Assembly: GCA_902782905.1 (NCBI GenBank)
Contig: CACZPB010000175.1
Span: 1 to 23,261, forward strand
DNA from: an uncultured bacterium
GTDB taxonomy: Bacteria; Cyanobacteriota; Vampirovibrionia; Gastranaerophilales; Gastranaerophilaceae
Direction of reading: 5' to 3'
DNA length: 23,261 bases
In this document: in pieces, positions 7,395 through 15,332 of the stretch
Layout: every line of letters starts with the position of its first letter
Numbering within the stretch: position 1 is the stretch's first letter
Made by a program: the position numbers and the translations under genes
The notes under the pieces: model-generated
The model's input: only the letters and a program-made list of their open reading frames with translations
Told to the model about the DNA's origin: nothing
The model's database searches: none

Positions 7395-8168
7395 TTAGTA
7401 ATTTATTTCTTTAGGTCTTGTAAAATAATCCATAACTTTTCTGGAAGCATACACTGCGAGCCCGCCAAGAACAGCCCTTCCGCCATAAGTTAAAAGAGCT
7501 TTACCCAAGAGTTTTTTCATATTTTTAACTAAAGGTTCTGCAAGTCCTGCTTTTTTAGCGAGCTTTATTCCCCTATAACTTGCGATAGCTTCTTCAATTA
7601 CAACGGGAAGCATTGCCCAAAATGCTATTTTACCGCAATTATCTTCTATAACATCCGTGAAACTTCTGGGGGCGCCTTTCGGTTTTGTTCTTGAAAAAAT
7701 TGCAAAATATTCCATAAGACCTGCAATTGCGTAACCTGCACCTCGCATTTTTGCCAAATATTTGACACCGTACTTGCTCATCAAATCGTTCATAGCATGG
7801 CCTAACTCGTGTAGTCCAGCGCAGGATATTTTGTCAGTATTTATCAAAACTTGTTTTGCACTCGGGATATAGCAGGCATTTCGCCCAAGAGCGTATTCAG
7901 GCGGCGCACCAAGCACTTTCTGTGCTTCAACTATATTTACTCCTTTTTCTTTAAGTCCTGAAATATCAAGAGCCTTAAAAAATGCGTCTTTATACTCCCT
8001 GTTATTAGGCATTTCTTTGATTAGTTGTTTTTGGAAAGGCATTCCAAGCCAAGGAAGCGGTGCCAAAACCGCACCTGATGCGGCTGTTGCAAGGAGATAC
8101 CCCTTCAAACTGTCGTTTGAAGTTCGTCTTTCGTATTCTTGACCATTATAATAAATCGGACTTGTCAT
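7395..8168 (-). CDS. Putative membrane-associated HExxH metalloprotein
   Basis: This 257-residue protein is of unknown family. The metallopeptidase signature HELGH is at 120-124 (CAGLHELGHAMN), giving two zinc-binding His and the catalytic Glu. A plausible third ligand is one of the Glu pair in PVVIEEAIASYRG (192-193), as in gluzincins. Hydrophobic segments lie at about 23-42, 145-158, 182-192 and 228-243, so it is probably membrane-associated. Upstream of HELGH, a stretch on extracting stored residues (YIPSAKQVLINTDK) resembles the strand that precedes the active helix in zincins. No good ribosome site precedes ATG 8168. Its neighbours do not suggest a substrate. The motif is directly visible; protease activity is inferred. 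Confidence 0.65.
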   Translation of the reverse strand: MTSPIYYNGQEYERRTSNDSLKGYLLATAASGAVLAPLPWLGMPFQKQLIKEMPNNREYKDAFFKALDISGLKEKGVNIVEAQKVLGAPPEYALGRNACYIPSAKQVLINTDKISCAGLHELGHAMNDLMSKYGVKYLAKMRGAGYAIAGLMEYFAIFSRTKPKGAPRSFTDVIEDNCGKIAFWAMLPVVIEEAIASYRGIKLAKKAGLAEPLVKNMKKLLGKALLTYGGRAVLGGLAVYASRKVMDYFTRPKEINY

Positions 8169-8274
8169 AGCGCTACACCCAAAGATATAAAACCAATGAA
8201 GTCCGAAAATTGCCCAACCTTGTTACAAAAGTTAACAAAATCAGTAATTTTTGATATTTACCCTCCCCCACCCC

Positions 8275-8303
8275 TCGACAATTAAATTTGTTTTTATTAT
8301 ATT
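8275..8303 (+). promoter_or_regulatory. rplI promoter
   Basis: TCGACA (8275-8280, one mismatch to TTGACA) and TATATT (8298-8303, one mismatch to TATAAT) are separated by exactly 17 bases. The predicted leader to ATG 8346 is about 36 bases and includes AAAGGAG. Confidence 0.65.
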
Positions 8304-8345
8304 AGAACTATATTAGCCGAATAATAGTTAAAGGAGAAAAAGAAG

Positions 8346-8843
8346 ATGCAAGTAATATTGAAAAAAGAAGTTCAAAACATAGGCGAAGCCGGTGATTTGG
8401 TAAACGTAAAAGACGGTTATGCAAGAAACTATCTTATTCCAAAAAATTATGCAGAAGCAGCTACAGAAGGTGCTTTGAAGAACAGAGAACAAAATCTTGC
8501 AAGAATCAAAGCTAAACAAGAAAAATTACACCAAGAAGCTCTTGCTAAGGCAGAACAAATTGAAAAATTGGGTTCTATTGAGCTTTCTGCAAAAGCAGGT
8601 GAGAGCGGAAAACTTTTTGGTACAATTACAACCAAGAAACTTTGTGAAGAACTTAAGGAAAAAGCTAATATTGAAGTTGACAGAAAAACAGTATCATTGA
8701 ATGCACCTATTAACAAGATTGGTGAATACACAATGCTTATCAAGTTAACTTCAAAAGTAAAAACAGAACTTAAGGTTGTTGTAACAGCTTCAGAAGTTGT
8801 AAAAGAATCAATAGAAGAAGTTTCTGAAGAAACAGAAGCATAA
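8346..8843 (+). CDS. rplI: 50S ribosomal protein bL9
   Basis: bL9 binds 23S rRNA near the L1 stalk. The 165-residue product has the hallmark N-terminal domain MQVILKKEVQNIGEAGDLV, followed by VKDGYARNYLIPKNYA (the conserved L9 signature, about 22-37). A long charged connecting helix (about 42-75) and the C-terminal domain (KLFGTITTKKLCEEL onward) follow, with an acidic tail. The usual length is about 150, so the tail adds roughly 15 residues. AAAGGAG lies nine bases before the ATG. Bacterial rplI usually sits with rpsF, ssb and rpsR; here it has its own promoter and terminator and stands alone. Confidence 0.97.
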   Translation: MQVILKKEVQNIGEAGDLVNVKDGYARNYLIPKNYAEAATEGALKNREQNLARIKAKQEKLHQEALAKAEQIEKLGSIELSAKAGESGKLFGTITTKKLCEELKEKANIEVDRKTVSLNAPINKIGEYTMLIKLTSKVKTELKVVVTASEVVKESIEEVSEETEA

Positions 8844-8870
8844 CAAGGTAACGATTTTAAGATACGAAAA

Positions 8871-8902
8871 GCGTGCCAAAAATTTGTTTGGCATGCTTTT
8901 TT
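8871..8902 (+). terminator. Rho-independent terminator of rplI
   Basis: A ten-base-pair stem (GCGTGCCAAA with TTTGGCATGC, one G-U pair) with a six-base loop is followed by six T. It lies 27 bases after the rplI stop and 13 bases before the next ATG. Confidence 0.9.
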
Positions 8903-8915
8903 AAAAGAGAGACAA

Positions 8916-9968
8916 ATGGAACTTCATTTTAAAAATTTTCCGGCAAGTAATATGCCTTATAATAGTATAGAGGCAGCCATAAAGACAATGGTAAAGGTAT
9001 ATGAGGATGTACCATATATTACATTGCTTCCCAACATCGGCGGCGAAGTATCCTTGCTGGAGATGACAATACAGGGGTTTTTATGTATAAAAAAGAATGA
9101 GCACAAAGTCGTCTTGAGTGAGAGCGAAGAACGCTTAACCAAAGAATTAACGGCGTTGGATGCCGTTTATAAGAAACCTGAAATGTCAAAATTGGAAAAA
9201 TATAAATCCAAAACTCTTTTTATGGAAAAATATTTTGCAATGCTGAAAAAAATACAGCCTAAAGAAACGGTTGTAAAACTATTGGGTCCGTTTTCTCTTG
9301 CAAAAAAAGTTTCAAACATAGAATGTGCGGAAATTCTTACCAATAAAATTTATCGCAAGTATTTAATAGAAATGCTAACTCTAAAAGCCATGTGGTTTAT
9401 ATTTAGAATTAACGAAGTTTCTCCAAATGCCACGCCTTTAATTGTTTTTGAGGAGCCTTTGTTGAACAAATTTGGTACAGAAAAGCGCGAGAATGAAAAT
9501 TTAGAGGCAAAGGATTTGGTGAGTATATATTCTAAAATATTTGAAAAAATTCATTCATATTCTGCATTTGTAGGAGTACAATGTCTAAAAAAATGTGATT
9601 GGCAAATCCCAATAGATTCCGGTGTCGATTTGATTTCGTTTAACGCTTATACAAATCCTCACAATCTTCATATCATAGCACCGAAGCTTTGGTCTTTCTT
9701 ACAAAGCGGGGGGTACATAAATTGGGGTATTGTACCTGCTGATAATGTAGATAAGGTGAAAGAAATGAACAGCGAATCGGTTTTTGATGATTATAATGAA
9801 ATATTAAATTCGTTTATAATAAGAGGTTTTGAGCAGGAAATTCTTAAAAACCAATCCCTCGTGTCACCACAGGATGAAGTAAGCAAGCTTCCTATGATTT
9901 TTGCGGATATTGTGCTTTTGAATGCATACAATTTATCGAAGCGGGTTACAACGAGTCAGCCGCAATAG
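8916..9968 (+). CDS. MetE/UROD-like TIM-barrel protein
   Basis: This 350-residue cytoplasmic protein resembles the stand-alone proteins related to cobalamin-independent methionine synthase and uroporphyrinogen decarboxylase. Matches are an N-terminal FPASNMPYNSIEAA in place of the family GS(L/M)PH start, FEEP at 178-181 (family DEP), VQC at 221-223 followed by CDW at 227-229 (family VHxCGNTDW), SGVDLISFNAY at 235-245, and YINWGIVPADN at 268-278. In MetE a His-x-Cys pair, a Glu and a second Cys bind zinc. Here Cys223 is kept but the His position is Gln222, so metal binding may be altered. It may be a methyltransferase with a changed acceptor or an inactive homologue. It follows the rplI terminator and overlaps the convergent downstream gene by 23 bases at the 3' ends. 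Confidence 0.65.
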   Translation: MELHFKNFPASNMPYNSIEAAIKTMVKVYEDVPYITLLPNIGGEVSLLEMTIQGFLCIKKNEHKVVLSESEERLTKELTALDAVYKKPEMSKLEKYKSKTLFMEKYFAMLKKIQPKETVVKLLGPFSLAKKVSNIECAEILTNKIYRKYLIEMLTLKAMWFIFRINEVSPNATPLIVFEEPLLNKFGTEKRENENLEAKDLVSIYSKIFEKIHSYSAFVGVQCLKKCDWQIPIDSGVDLISFNAYTNPHNLHIIAPKLWSFLQSGGYINWGIVPADNVDKVKEMNSESVFDDYNEILNSFIIRGFEQEILKNQSLVSPQDEVSKLPMIFADIVLLNAYNLSKRVTTSQPQ

Positions 9969-11076
9969 AGCTGTTTGGCAAGCTGTTGGAATCAATAAAT
10001 ATGGTATTTCTTATAAAAGCGTGTGCCATAAGAAGCAGATATGGGTTCATTTCGTTTGTTGCAGAAAGATTAACTTTTGCCTCTTGTCTTTCGGCTTCAG
10101 CTTTTATGGGTGTAACGGATTCAATATCTATATTTGTATTCATGGCGTGTGCGGAACTCTCTTCCATAAGACTTCTCTGTAAAGTCGCCTTTGGGAAGCC
10201 TTCTGAACAGATTATATAAATATCGACAGAGTTTGATGTTGTAAGAGTAAATACGCCCTTAACGTTTCCGTAATTTTTTGTCTGTATTAATACCGTGAGT
10301 TTTGAGTCATTAGATTCATTTTCGCCGTCCGGAGTTTCTACTTCCAAATCAAATCCAACACCTTCATTTAAGGGAAGCCAAGGCAGATATAGCATCATCA
10401 GGCTCTTGAGTGTTTGAGCGGGATTGCCTGACTCTGCCATTGCAACGCAAGAATTTATTATGCTCAGTGTCTCACGTATTTGTTCTCCGGTCATACCGTT
10501 TTTTGAAGCTGATGCCATTGCTAAAATCAGGCTGGCAACAGCCTCTTTGCTGTTTCTGAGTATCATCTCCGAGACGGATGGCATATGTATCATTCCGCTA
10601 AAAAATAACATTACTGCATCTTTTTGTATTGCTTGCGCTGTTTGTGCCAATTGTTCCGCTTGCGGAATTGTATTCAAAGGAATTTCGTCTCCATCCCCGA
10701 ATATTTGTGCCAATGCTTTTTGGTTCTGGAGCATGTCTTGGTTTAGGTTATTTAATAGTAAAGTGTTTATATTCAGCGGTGAATTTTTATTCTGTACCGC
10801 AAGCAAAATTTCTCCAAGTGTTTGTGGCAGCCCAAGAAGGTTTTTTACAAAAATTGACCTATCCATACTTGCAATTTGGTTCATCGGAAGCTGATTGTTT
10901 AGAGCCGCCGTTGATGTCGGATTTAGTATGGTATTGGCGCGCTGATTTGTGAGAGTCGAATTAAAAAAACTTTTATCACCCGCACCTTCTAAGCCTCCGT
11001 CTTGCTTTATTTTTCTAAGATACAATTCGGGGTTTCTCAGACTTGCTAAAATTTTTGTTATGCTTAATCCGTCCAT
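9946..11076 (-). CDS. Hypothetical protein, C-terminus weakly FliK-like
   Basis: This 376-residue protein has no signal peptide. The N-terminal two thirds are helical and rich in Asn, Gln, Leu and Ala (for example QAEQLAQTAQAIQKD). After LYLPWLPLNEGVGFDLEVE (about 229-247) comes a strand-rich region with KLTVLIQTKNYGNVKGVFTL and a following helix, reminiscent in layout of the C-terminal domain of flagellar hook-length control protein FliK. That resemblance is by eye and weak, and no flagellar genes are in the window. No ribosome site precedes ATG 11076; a promoter -10 box ends six bases upstream, so the transcript may be leaderless. The gene lies 50 bases after the EF-hand gene on the same strand. 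Confidence 0.6.
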   Translation of the reverse strand: MDGLSITKILASLRNPELYLRKIKQDGGLEGAGDKSFFNSTLTNQRANTILNPTSTAALNNQLPMNQIASMDRSIFVKNLLGLPQTLGEILLAVQNKNSPLNINTLLLNNLNQDMLQNQKALAQIFGDGDEIPLNTIPQAEQLAQTAQAIQKDAVMLFFSGMIHMPSVSEMILRNSKEAVASLILAMASASKNGMTGEQIRETLSIINSCVAMAESGNPAQTLKSLMMLYLPWLPLNEGVGFDLEVETPDGENESNDSKLTVLIQTKNYGNVKGVFTLTTSNSVDIYIICSEGFPKATLQRSLMEESSAHAMNTNIDIESVTPIKAEAERQEAKVNLSATNEMNPYLLLMAHAFIRNTIFIDSNSLPNSSIAADSL

Positions 11077-11082
11077 AATTCA

Positions 11083-11110
11083 ATTATAACAGTTTGTAAG
11101 ACGAAATCAA
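11083..11110 (-). promoter_or_regulatory. Promoter abutting the 11076 start (leaderless candidate)
   Basis: On the minus strand TTGATT (11105-11110), a 16-base spacer and a perfect TATAAT (11083-11088) would start transcription at or next to the ATG at 11076. No Shine-Dalgarno sequence could fit in such a message. Confidence 0.5.
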
Positions 11111-11126
11111 CTTTTAACTGTTGAGA

Positions 11127-11801
11127 TTACGGATTAAATTCTTTTTGAGCTTCACCCAGTTGATATTTGTTGTATAGATTTGAATATAAGTTAGCTGCGG
11201 CTTGAGCGTTGCTTTTCTTTGTATAAGCAAGTACCGCATCGAAGCCTTTGCGATTAATTGTTCCGTCAATATTATCCGGATTTGCATCCTCTCCTTTTGA
11301 AAGTGCATCCGCTGCAAGCAGCGTTGAAGCATATTCTGCGTTATCAATCTTGCCGTCGCCGTTTATATCCATAGGTTTCGCGGAAAATTCGTCCGATGCG
11401 GCAAAACTGTAATCCATTTCGTTTACCGAAACATCCTTTCTTTTGCCCATCTCCTCGTAAGCTGCTCCAAGAACGGCTTGTGTATCAACTTCACCTTTCT
11501 TTTGTGTCGGCATATATCTGTATTCAAATTCAAGAGGTGGCAGAGCGTTTAAGTATTTTTCATTTTCGTCTATAAATTTATTTAATTTAGTTTCGTTTTT
11601 ATCCGCAGCATCCGGATCGACCCCGAAATCCAAAATCGGTGCAGGGTTCATTTTGTCCATTGCAAAAGGTTTTTCTATGTATGAGTAATAGTTATCTACG
11701 GCATTTCTTCCGTACCTCACAGACGGATTAGTGACGGTCTTATCGTCGTATTTGCCTTGTTTGCCGTCGATTTTAGCAATATTATTATTCACTTCAAACA
11801 T
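11127..11801 (-). CDS. EF-hand-containing hypothetical protein
   Basis: I place the start at ATG 11801 (224 residues): GGAGG lies six bases upstream, while the longer frame to 11858 has none. One canonical EF-hand loop is visible, DINGDGKIDNAEY at about 145-157, with Asp/Asn/Asp at positions 1, 3 and 5, Gly at 6 and Glu at 12. A second acidic stretch at about 172-186 (DANPDNIDGTIN) looks like a degenerate partner. The N-terminal part is Asn/Asp/Tyr-rich and unrecognised; no signal peptide is visible. Calcium binding is inferred from the loop. The gene precedes the unknown gene at 9946-11076 on the same strand. Its 5' side faces ilvE divergently. Confidence 0.7.
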   Translation of the reverse strand: MFEVNNNIAKIDGKQGKYDDKTVTNPSVRYGRNAVDNYYSYIEKPFAMDKMNPAPILDFGVDPDAADKNETKLNKFIDENEKYLNALPPLEFEYRYMPTQKKGEVDTQAVLGAAYEEMGKRKDVSVNEMDYSFAASDEFSAKPMDINGDGKIDNAEYASTLLAADALSKGEDANPDNIDGTINRKGFDAVLAYTKKSNAQAAANLYSNLYNKYQLGEAQKEFNP

Positions 11802-11871
11802 AGAGAACCTCCACACTTCATATTTATATAAAAACATCGGCAAAAATAAAATTGCCATTTTGTAACATTTT

Positions 11872-11900
11872 TTTACATAGAACCATTATTATTGTATAAT
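11872..11900 (+). promoter_or_regulatory. ilvE promoter
   Basis: TTTACA (11872-11877) and a perfect TATAAT (11895-11900) are 17 bases apart. The leader is about 18 bases and contains AGAGAGG before ATG 11924. Confidence 0.75.
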
Positions 11901-11923
11901 TAGAGCCAAAGAGAGGTTTAATT

Positions 11924-12835
11924 ATGGAATACGTTTTTATGAACGGAGAATATGTGGAGGCTGATAAGGCTGTTATACCTGTAAGAACCCACGCTTTTTT
12001 GTACGGAACATCGGTTTTTGAAGGGATAAGAGCTTATTATAATAAGGAAGAAGACCAATTGTATGCATTTCGTGTAAAAGAGCATTATCAAAGGTTACTT
12101 GCAAGTGCCAAAGTGATGTGGATGAAATCACCATATACTCTTGAAGAATATTCTAATATAACAAAATCTCTTTTAAAAAAGAATGAGTACAAAACGGATG
12201 TTTATATTCGTCCGACTCTATATAAATCAGCGATAAAAGTTGGTCCTACTCTCACTGACAATGAGGATTCTTTTTTGATTTTTACAACACCTTTCGGTGA
12301 TTATTTTGACGCAAACGCAGGCTTAAAACTTTGCGTATCGAGTTGGAGAAGAACTTCTGATAATGCTATTCCACCGAGGGCAAAGGTTAGCGGTGCTTAT
12401 GCCAATTCTGCTCTTATTAAAACAGATGCTCATGAGATGGGATTTGATGACGCGGTTGTCTTATCAGAGTCAGGACAAGTGACGGAAGGTTCTGCAATGA
12501 ATATTTTTCTCGTAATAAACGGGGTTCTCACAACAACAAGTATTACTGATGATATTTTAATTGGTGTTACAAGGAACACTGTTATAGAGCTTGCTCACGA
12601 ACTGGGAATTCCTGTTTGTGAAAGACCGATAGACAGAACGGAACTTTATAATGCGGAAGAAGTATTCTGCTGCGGTACAGGTGCTCAGATTGTTCCGGTG
12701 GAAAGTATTGATCACCGTCCTGTTGGTGACGGAAAAATCGGAAAAATTACAAAACAAATACAATCTTTGTATTATGATGTTGTTAAAGGTAAAGTAGAAA
12801 AGTACAAGAAATGGTGCTTGAGCGTATATGATTAA
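11924..12835 (+). CDS. ilvE: Branched-chain amino-acid aminotransferase (class IV PLP)
   Basis: IlvE transfers the amino group between glutamate and the keto acids of Leu, Ile and Val. The 303-residue fold-type IV protein shows the N-terminal FMNGEYVEAD, then HAFLYGTSVFEGIRAY (23-38), the YIRPTLY segment, PRAKVSGAYANSALIK with catalytic Lys154, and GFDDAVVLSESGQVTEGSAMNIF (173-195) with the PLP-N1-contacting Glu188 region. CCGTGAQIVPV near 255 replaces the usual GTAAxxxPV motif. The length matches the family (about 300). D-amino-acid transaminase or aminodeoxychorismate lyase share the fold, but the FEGIRAY and RP motifs favour IlvE. The stop overlaps the start of mlaE by eight bases, so translation is probably coupled. 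Confidence 0.92.
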   Translation: MEYVFMNGEYVEADKAVIPVRTHAFLYGTSVFEGIRAYYNKEEDQLYAFRVKEHYQRLLASAKVMWMKSPYTLEEYSNITKSLLKKNEYKTDVYIRPTLYKSAIKVGPTLTDNEDSFLIFTTPFGDYFDANAGLKLCVSSWRRTSDNAIPPRAKVSGAYANSALIKTDAHEMGFDDAVVLSESGQVTEGSAMNIFLVINGVLTTTSITDDILIGVTRNTVIELAHELGIPVCERPIDRTELYNAEEVFCCGTGAQIVPVESIDHRPVGDGKIGKITKQIQSLYYDVVKGKVEKYKKWCLSVYD

Positions 12836-13559
12836 ATTTTTTGGTAAATGCGTGATTAATTTATGGTTGAGTATTCGCTATCTTTTTGGCGGAAATTCAA
12901 GAATTTTTCATATCCTTAACCAAGCGGCTGCAATAAGCTTCGATTCGCTCGTTATATCACTTGTTATTGCATTTGTTGCCGCGGCAGTTATAGCAATACA
13001 GGTATCAAAACAATTTTTGATGTCAGGCGCAGAAGCCTATGTAGGCGGCTCTATAGCAATTGTAATGATAAGAGAAATTGCCCCAGGTTTTGTTGCACTT
13101 GCAATCGGTGCCAGAGCAGGAACTGCAATATCGGCGGAAATTGCTAACATGCAGGTTACTTCGCAGGTTGATGCGATAAAGACTTTAAAGGTTGAGCCTG
13201 TCGGGTATTATTTCACTCCGCGAATTGTTGCCTCGGCAATTACGGTTCCGATGGTAGTTATGATAGCAGAGGTAGTAGGTATATTAGGCGGGCTTTTGGT
13301 TTCGTATGCTACAATCGGGCTTCATCCTGCAAGATACACTCACTCTGTCTGGCTATGGCTTAATGCAAGAGATATTTATATAAGTCTTTTTAAAGCCTTT
13401 GTTTTCGGTGTTTTAATTGCGCTTGTTTGTGCAACGCAAGGTTATGAAACTAGAGGCGGAGCTAAAGATGTCGGCGAGTCAACAACCAAAGCGGCAGTAC
13501 TTTCTACGGTTTATATGCTTGTCGCTGATTTTATTATAAATATCATTTTTTATCTCTAA
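12828..13559 (+). CDS. mlaE: MlaE/YrbE-type ABC transporter permease
   Basis: This is a 243-residue inner-membrane permease of the MlaE family, which moves phospholipids or other lipids between the inner and outer membrane with an MlaF ATPase and an MCE-domain partner. About five hydrophobic segments are visible (about 40-60, 78-95, 130-160, 190-206 and 225-242). The family signature GARAGTAISAEIANMQ lies at 94-109, followed by QVDAIKTLKVEP (113-124). The ATG lies inside the last codons of ilvE. No mlaF or mlaD homologue is in the window, so the partners are encoded elsewhere. The pairing with ilvE is probably a matter of shared transcription only. Confidence 0.92.
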   Translation: MIKFFGKCVINLWLSIRYLFGGNSRIFHILNQAAAISFDSLVISLVIAFVAAAVIAIQVSKQFLMSGAEAYVGGSIAIVMIREIAPGFVALAIGARAGTAISAEIANMQVTSQVDAIKTLKVEPVGYYFTPRIVASAITVPMVVMIAEVVGILGGLLVSYATIGLHPARYTHSVWLWLNARDIYISLFKAFVFGVLIALVCATQGYETRGGAKDVGESTTKAAVLSTVYMLVADFIINIIFYL

Positions 13560-13588
13560 TTGATAACGTGCGCTTGTTATGTTAGAAT
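13560..13588 (+). promoter_or_regulatory. Promoter of the sigma factor-prepilin peptidase operon
   Basis: TTGATA (13560-13565), a 17-base spacer and TAGAAT (13583-13588) begin right after the mlaE stop. They place transcription near 13595, a short leader before AGGAG and the TTG start at 13616. Confidence 0.65.
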
Positions 13589-13615
13589 AATAGCAAGGTT
13601 TAGGAGCCTTACAAC

Positions 13616-14419
13616 TTGCAGGAATCTTCAATTTCTCAAAGAGACAAACAAATAGAAGCTCATATTCTCGACTACATATCAGCCGAGGATAAATTTTCAC
13701 GTGAAAAGTTGAAAAGTACAATTGTATCAGAGATGCTTCCTGTCGTGCGAAAAATTGCCAGAACCATAGCAAGACGTGCTTATGACCCTGTTGAGGATTT
13801 GGTTCAAGTCGGTTCGATTGCTCTTGTAAAGGCAGTTGATTCTTTCTCTCCCGATAAAGGTACAACTTTCAAAATTTATGCAGGGTGCTTGATTATTGGT
13901 GCTATGCGTCATTATATAAGGGATAAATCTCAAGCAATAAAAGTGCCGCGCCACATTTGGGAGCTTATGGTTCGTATCAACTCCTTTATTAATACATTGA
14001 CTCCAGAAGAATTAGACGGACTCACAAATGCTGATGTTGCGGAAGCTCTTAATGTTCCGAGTAATGTCGTAGATTTTGCGCTGGAAGCCGACAGAAGGAG
14101 TTCTGTAATTTCTCTTGATGAAATTAAACCAAATATGTCAAGAAATATGACTTATGAAGACATAATAACAGGTGCGGATTACGAGCATGAAGAAGAATTA
14201 AAAGACGCAAAGCTTATTTTGACGGATGTTATAGCACAACTGTCAGATGAGTATAAGGAAATTGTTGAGTTATATTACTATAACGATTATAATCAAAAGG
14301 CAATTGCTCAGACTCTAGGAATGACCGAAATGATGGTAAGCAGACGTCTAAAAAGGGCATTTGAGCACATGTATCAGATGATTTCCGATTCTGAGTATAA
14401 AAGGTCAAAGTGGGATTAG
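13616..14419 (+). CDS. Alternative sigma-70-family factor (group 3, SigF/SigB-like)
   Basis: This 267-residue sigma factor directs RNA polymerase to an alternative promoter set. Region 2 spans about 31-108: EDLVQVGSIALVKAVDSF (60-77) for core binding, then TTFKIYAGCLIIGAMRHYIR for -10 recognition. Region 3 is at about 115-165, with LTNADVAEALNV. Region 4 (about 200-255) has LSDEYKEIVELYYYNDYNQK and the helix-turn-helix AIAQTLGMTEMMVSRRLKRA. All of regions 2, 3 and 4 are present but there is no region 1.1, so it is a group 3 factor like cyanobacterial SigF or Firmicute SigB/F/G. The start is TTG with AGGAG nine bases upstream; no better start is nearby. Its end overlaps the prepilin peptidase gene by ten bases. 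Confidence 0.9.
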   Translation: MQESSISQRDKQIEAHILDYISAEDKFSREKLKSTIVSEMLPVVRKIARTIARRAYDPVEDLVQVGSIALVKAVDSFSPDKGTTFKIYAGCLIIGAMRHYIRDKSQAIKVPRHIWELMVRINSFINTLTPEELDGLTNADVAEALNVPSNVVDFALEADRRSSVISLDEIKPNMSRNMTYEDIITGADYEHEEELKDAKLILTDVIAQLSDEYKEIVELYYYNDYNQKAIAQTLGMTEMMVSRRLKRAFEHMYQMISDSEYKRSKWD

Positions 14420-15321
14420 ATATTGTGAGTTTATTTAATTATACTTTATTTTGGATTATAATTTTGGGGCTTTGTCTGGGGAGCTTCTATAATGTAGTAA
14501 TTTTACGTTCTCTTGCGAATGAAAGTATCATTTATCCGCCCTCAAAATGCCCAAAATGCGGGAATAAATTGCTTTGGTGGCACAATATTCCGGTTTTGTC
14601 TTATATTTTGCTCAGAGGTAAATGTTATTTCTGCAAGGAAAAAATCAGTATTCAGTATCCTATAGTTGAAATTTTTACGGCAGCTGCATTTGGTGTAATT
14701 TTTGCAAAATATGGATTTGAGCTAAAGACTATTTTTGCTCTGTTTATAATATCTTGTTTTATAATAATGACTTCCACAGATTTGAAAGAAAAACTCGTAG
14801 ATTGCAATATTGCAATAGCCGCGGCTGTGGCAGGATGTCTGTATCATTTGATATCCGGCGGTTTTTACGGACTTTTGGTCTCCCTATCGGCGCTTCTTGT
14901 CGGAGTGTTAATTATAGAAGGGATAGCAAGAGCGGGAATTTATATTGCAGGAACAAGGGCTATGGGTGAAGCGGATAGCTATGTGGCGGGAGCACTGGGT
15001 GCTATATACGGAACTAATATTTTGTGGGTTCTTATCTATGCGCTAGGCGCTTCGATGGTTTTTATTCTTCCTCTCTACATCTATAACAGATATAAGGCAG
15101 GAGACAAATTGACCTGCATAAGTGCAGTTTTGTTTGCTTTGGCAATTGTTATTTTCAAAGCAGCTTCGCAGAACTATTTGACGCTGGCCTTTTTATTAGT
15201 TACAGGAATTTTCTTGACAGTTAATGTATTAAAAGGTATAAGACAAGAAGAAAGCAAAACCTACTTGCCTTTTGTTCCGGCGCTAATGGCAGGTGCAGTT
15301 ATATTTTCATTACTAAATTAG
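14410..15321 (+). CDS. pilD: Prepilin peptidase / N-methyltransferase (A24 family)
   Basis: PilD cleaves the leader of type IV prepilins and pseudopilins and methylates the new N-terminus, in the inner membrane. The 303-residue protein has the N-terminal GSFYNVVILR motif (24-33), two CxxC pairs (Cys47/50 and Cys72/75) of the cytoplasmic zinc-binding methylase domain, and about eight hydrophobic segments. The aspartyl protease residues are Asp124 in STDLKEKLVD and Asp189 in AMGEADSYVAG (family GxGD; here GEAD). The GTG start at 14410 is chosen for AAAAGG five bases upstream; GTG 14425 is the alternative. The gene overlaps the sigma gene, so the two are translated together. A substrate candidate is the prepilin at 21685-22329. 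Confidence 0.93.
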   Translation: MGLDIVSLFNYTLFWIIILGLCLGSFYNVVILRSLANESIIYPPSKCPKCGNKLLWWHNIPVLSYILLRGKCYFCKEKISIQYPIVEIFTAAAFGVIFAKYGFELKTIFALFIISCFIIMTSTDLKEKLVDCNIAIAAAVAGCLYHLISGGFYGLLVSLSALLVGVLIIEGIARAGIYIAGTRAMGEADSYVAGALGAIYGTNILWVLIYALGASMVFILPLYIYNRYKAGDKLTCISAVLFALAIVIFKAASQNYLTLAFLLVTGIFLTVNVLKGIRQEESKTYLPFVPALMAGAVIFSLLN

Positions 15322-15332
15322 GGATTTTTTAA

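Noticed and set aside
10424..10952. Plus-strand ORFs opposite the 376-aa gene
   Set aside because: Shadow frames without ribosome sites; the minus-strand frame has coherent composition and a promoter.
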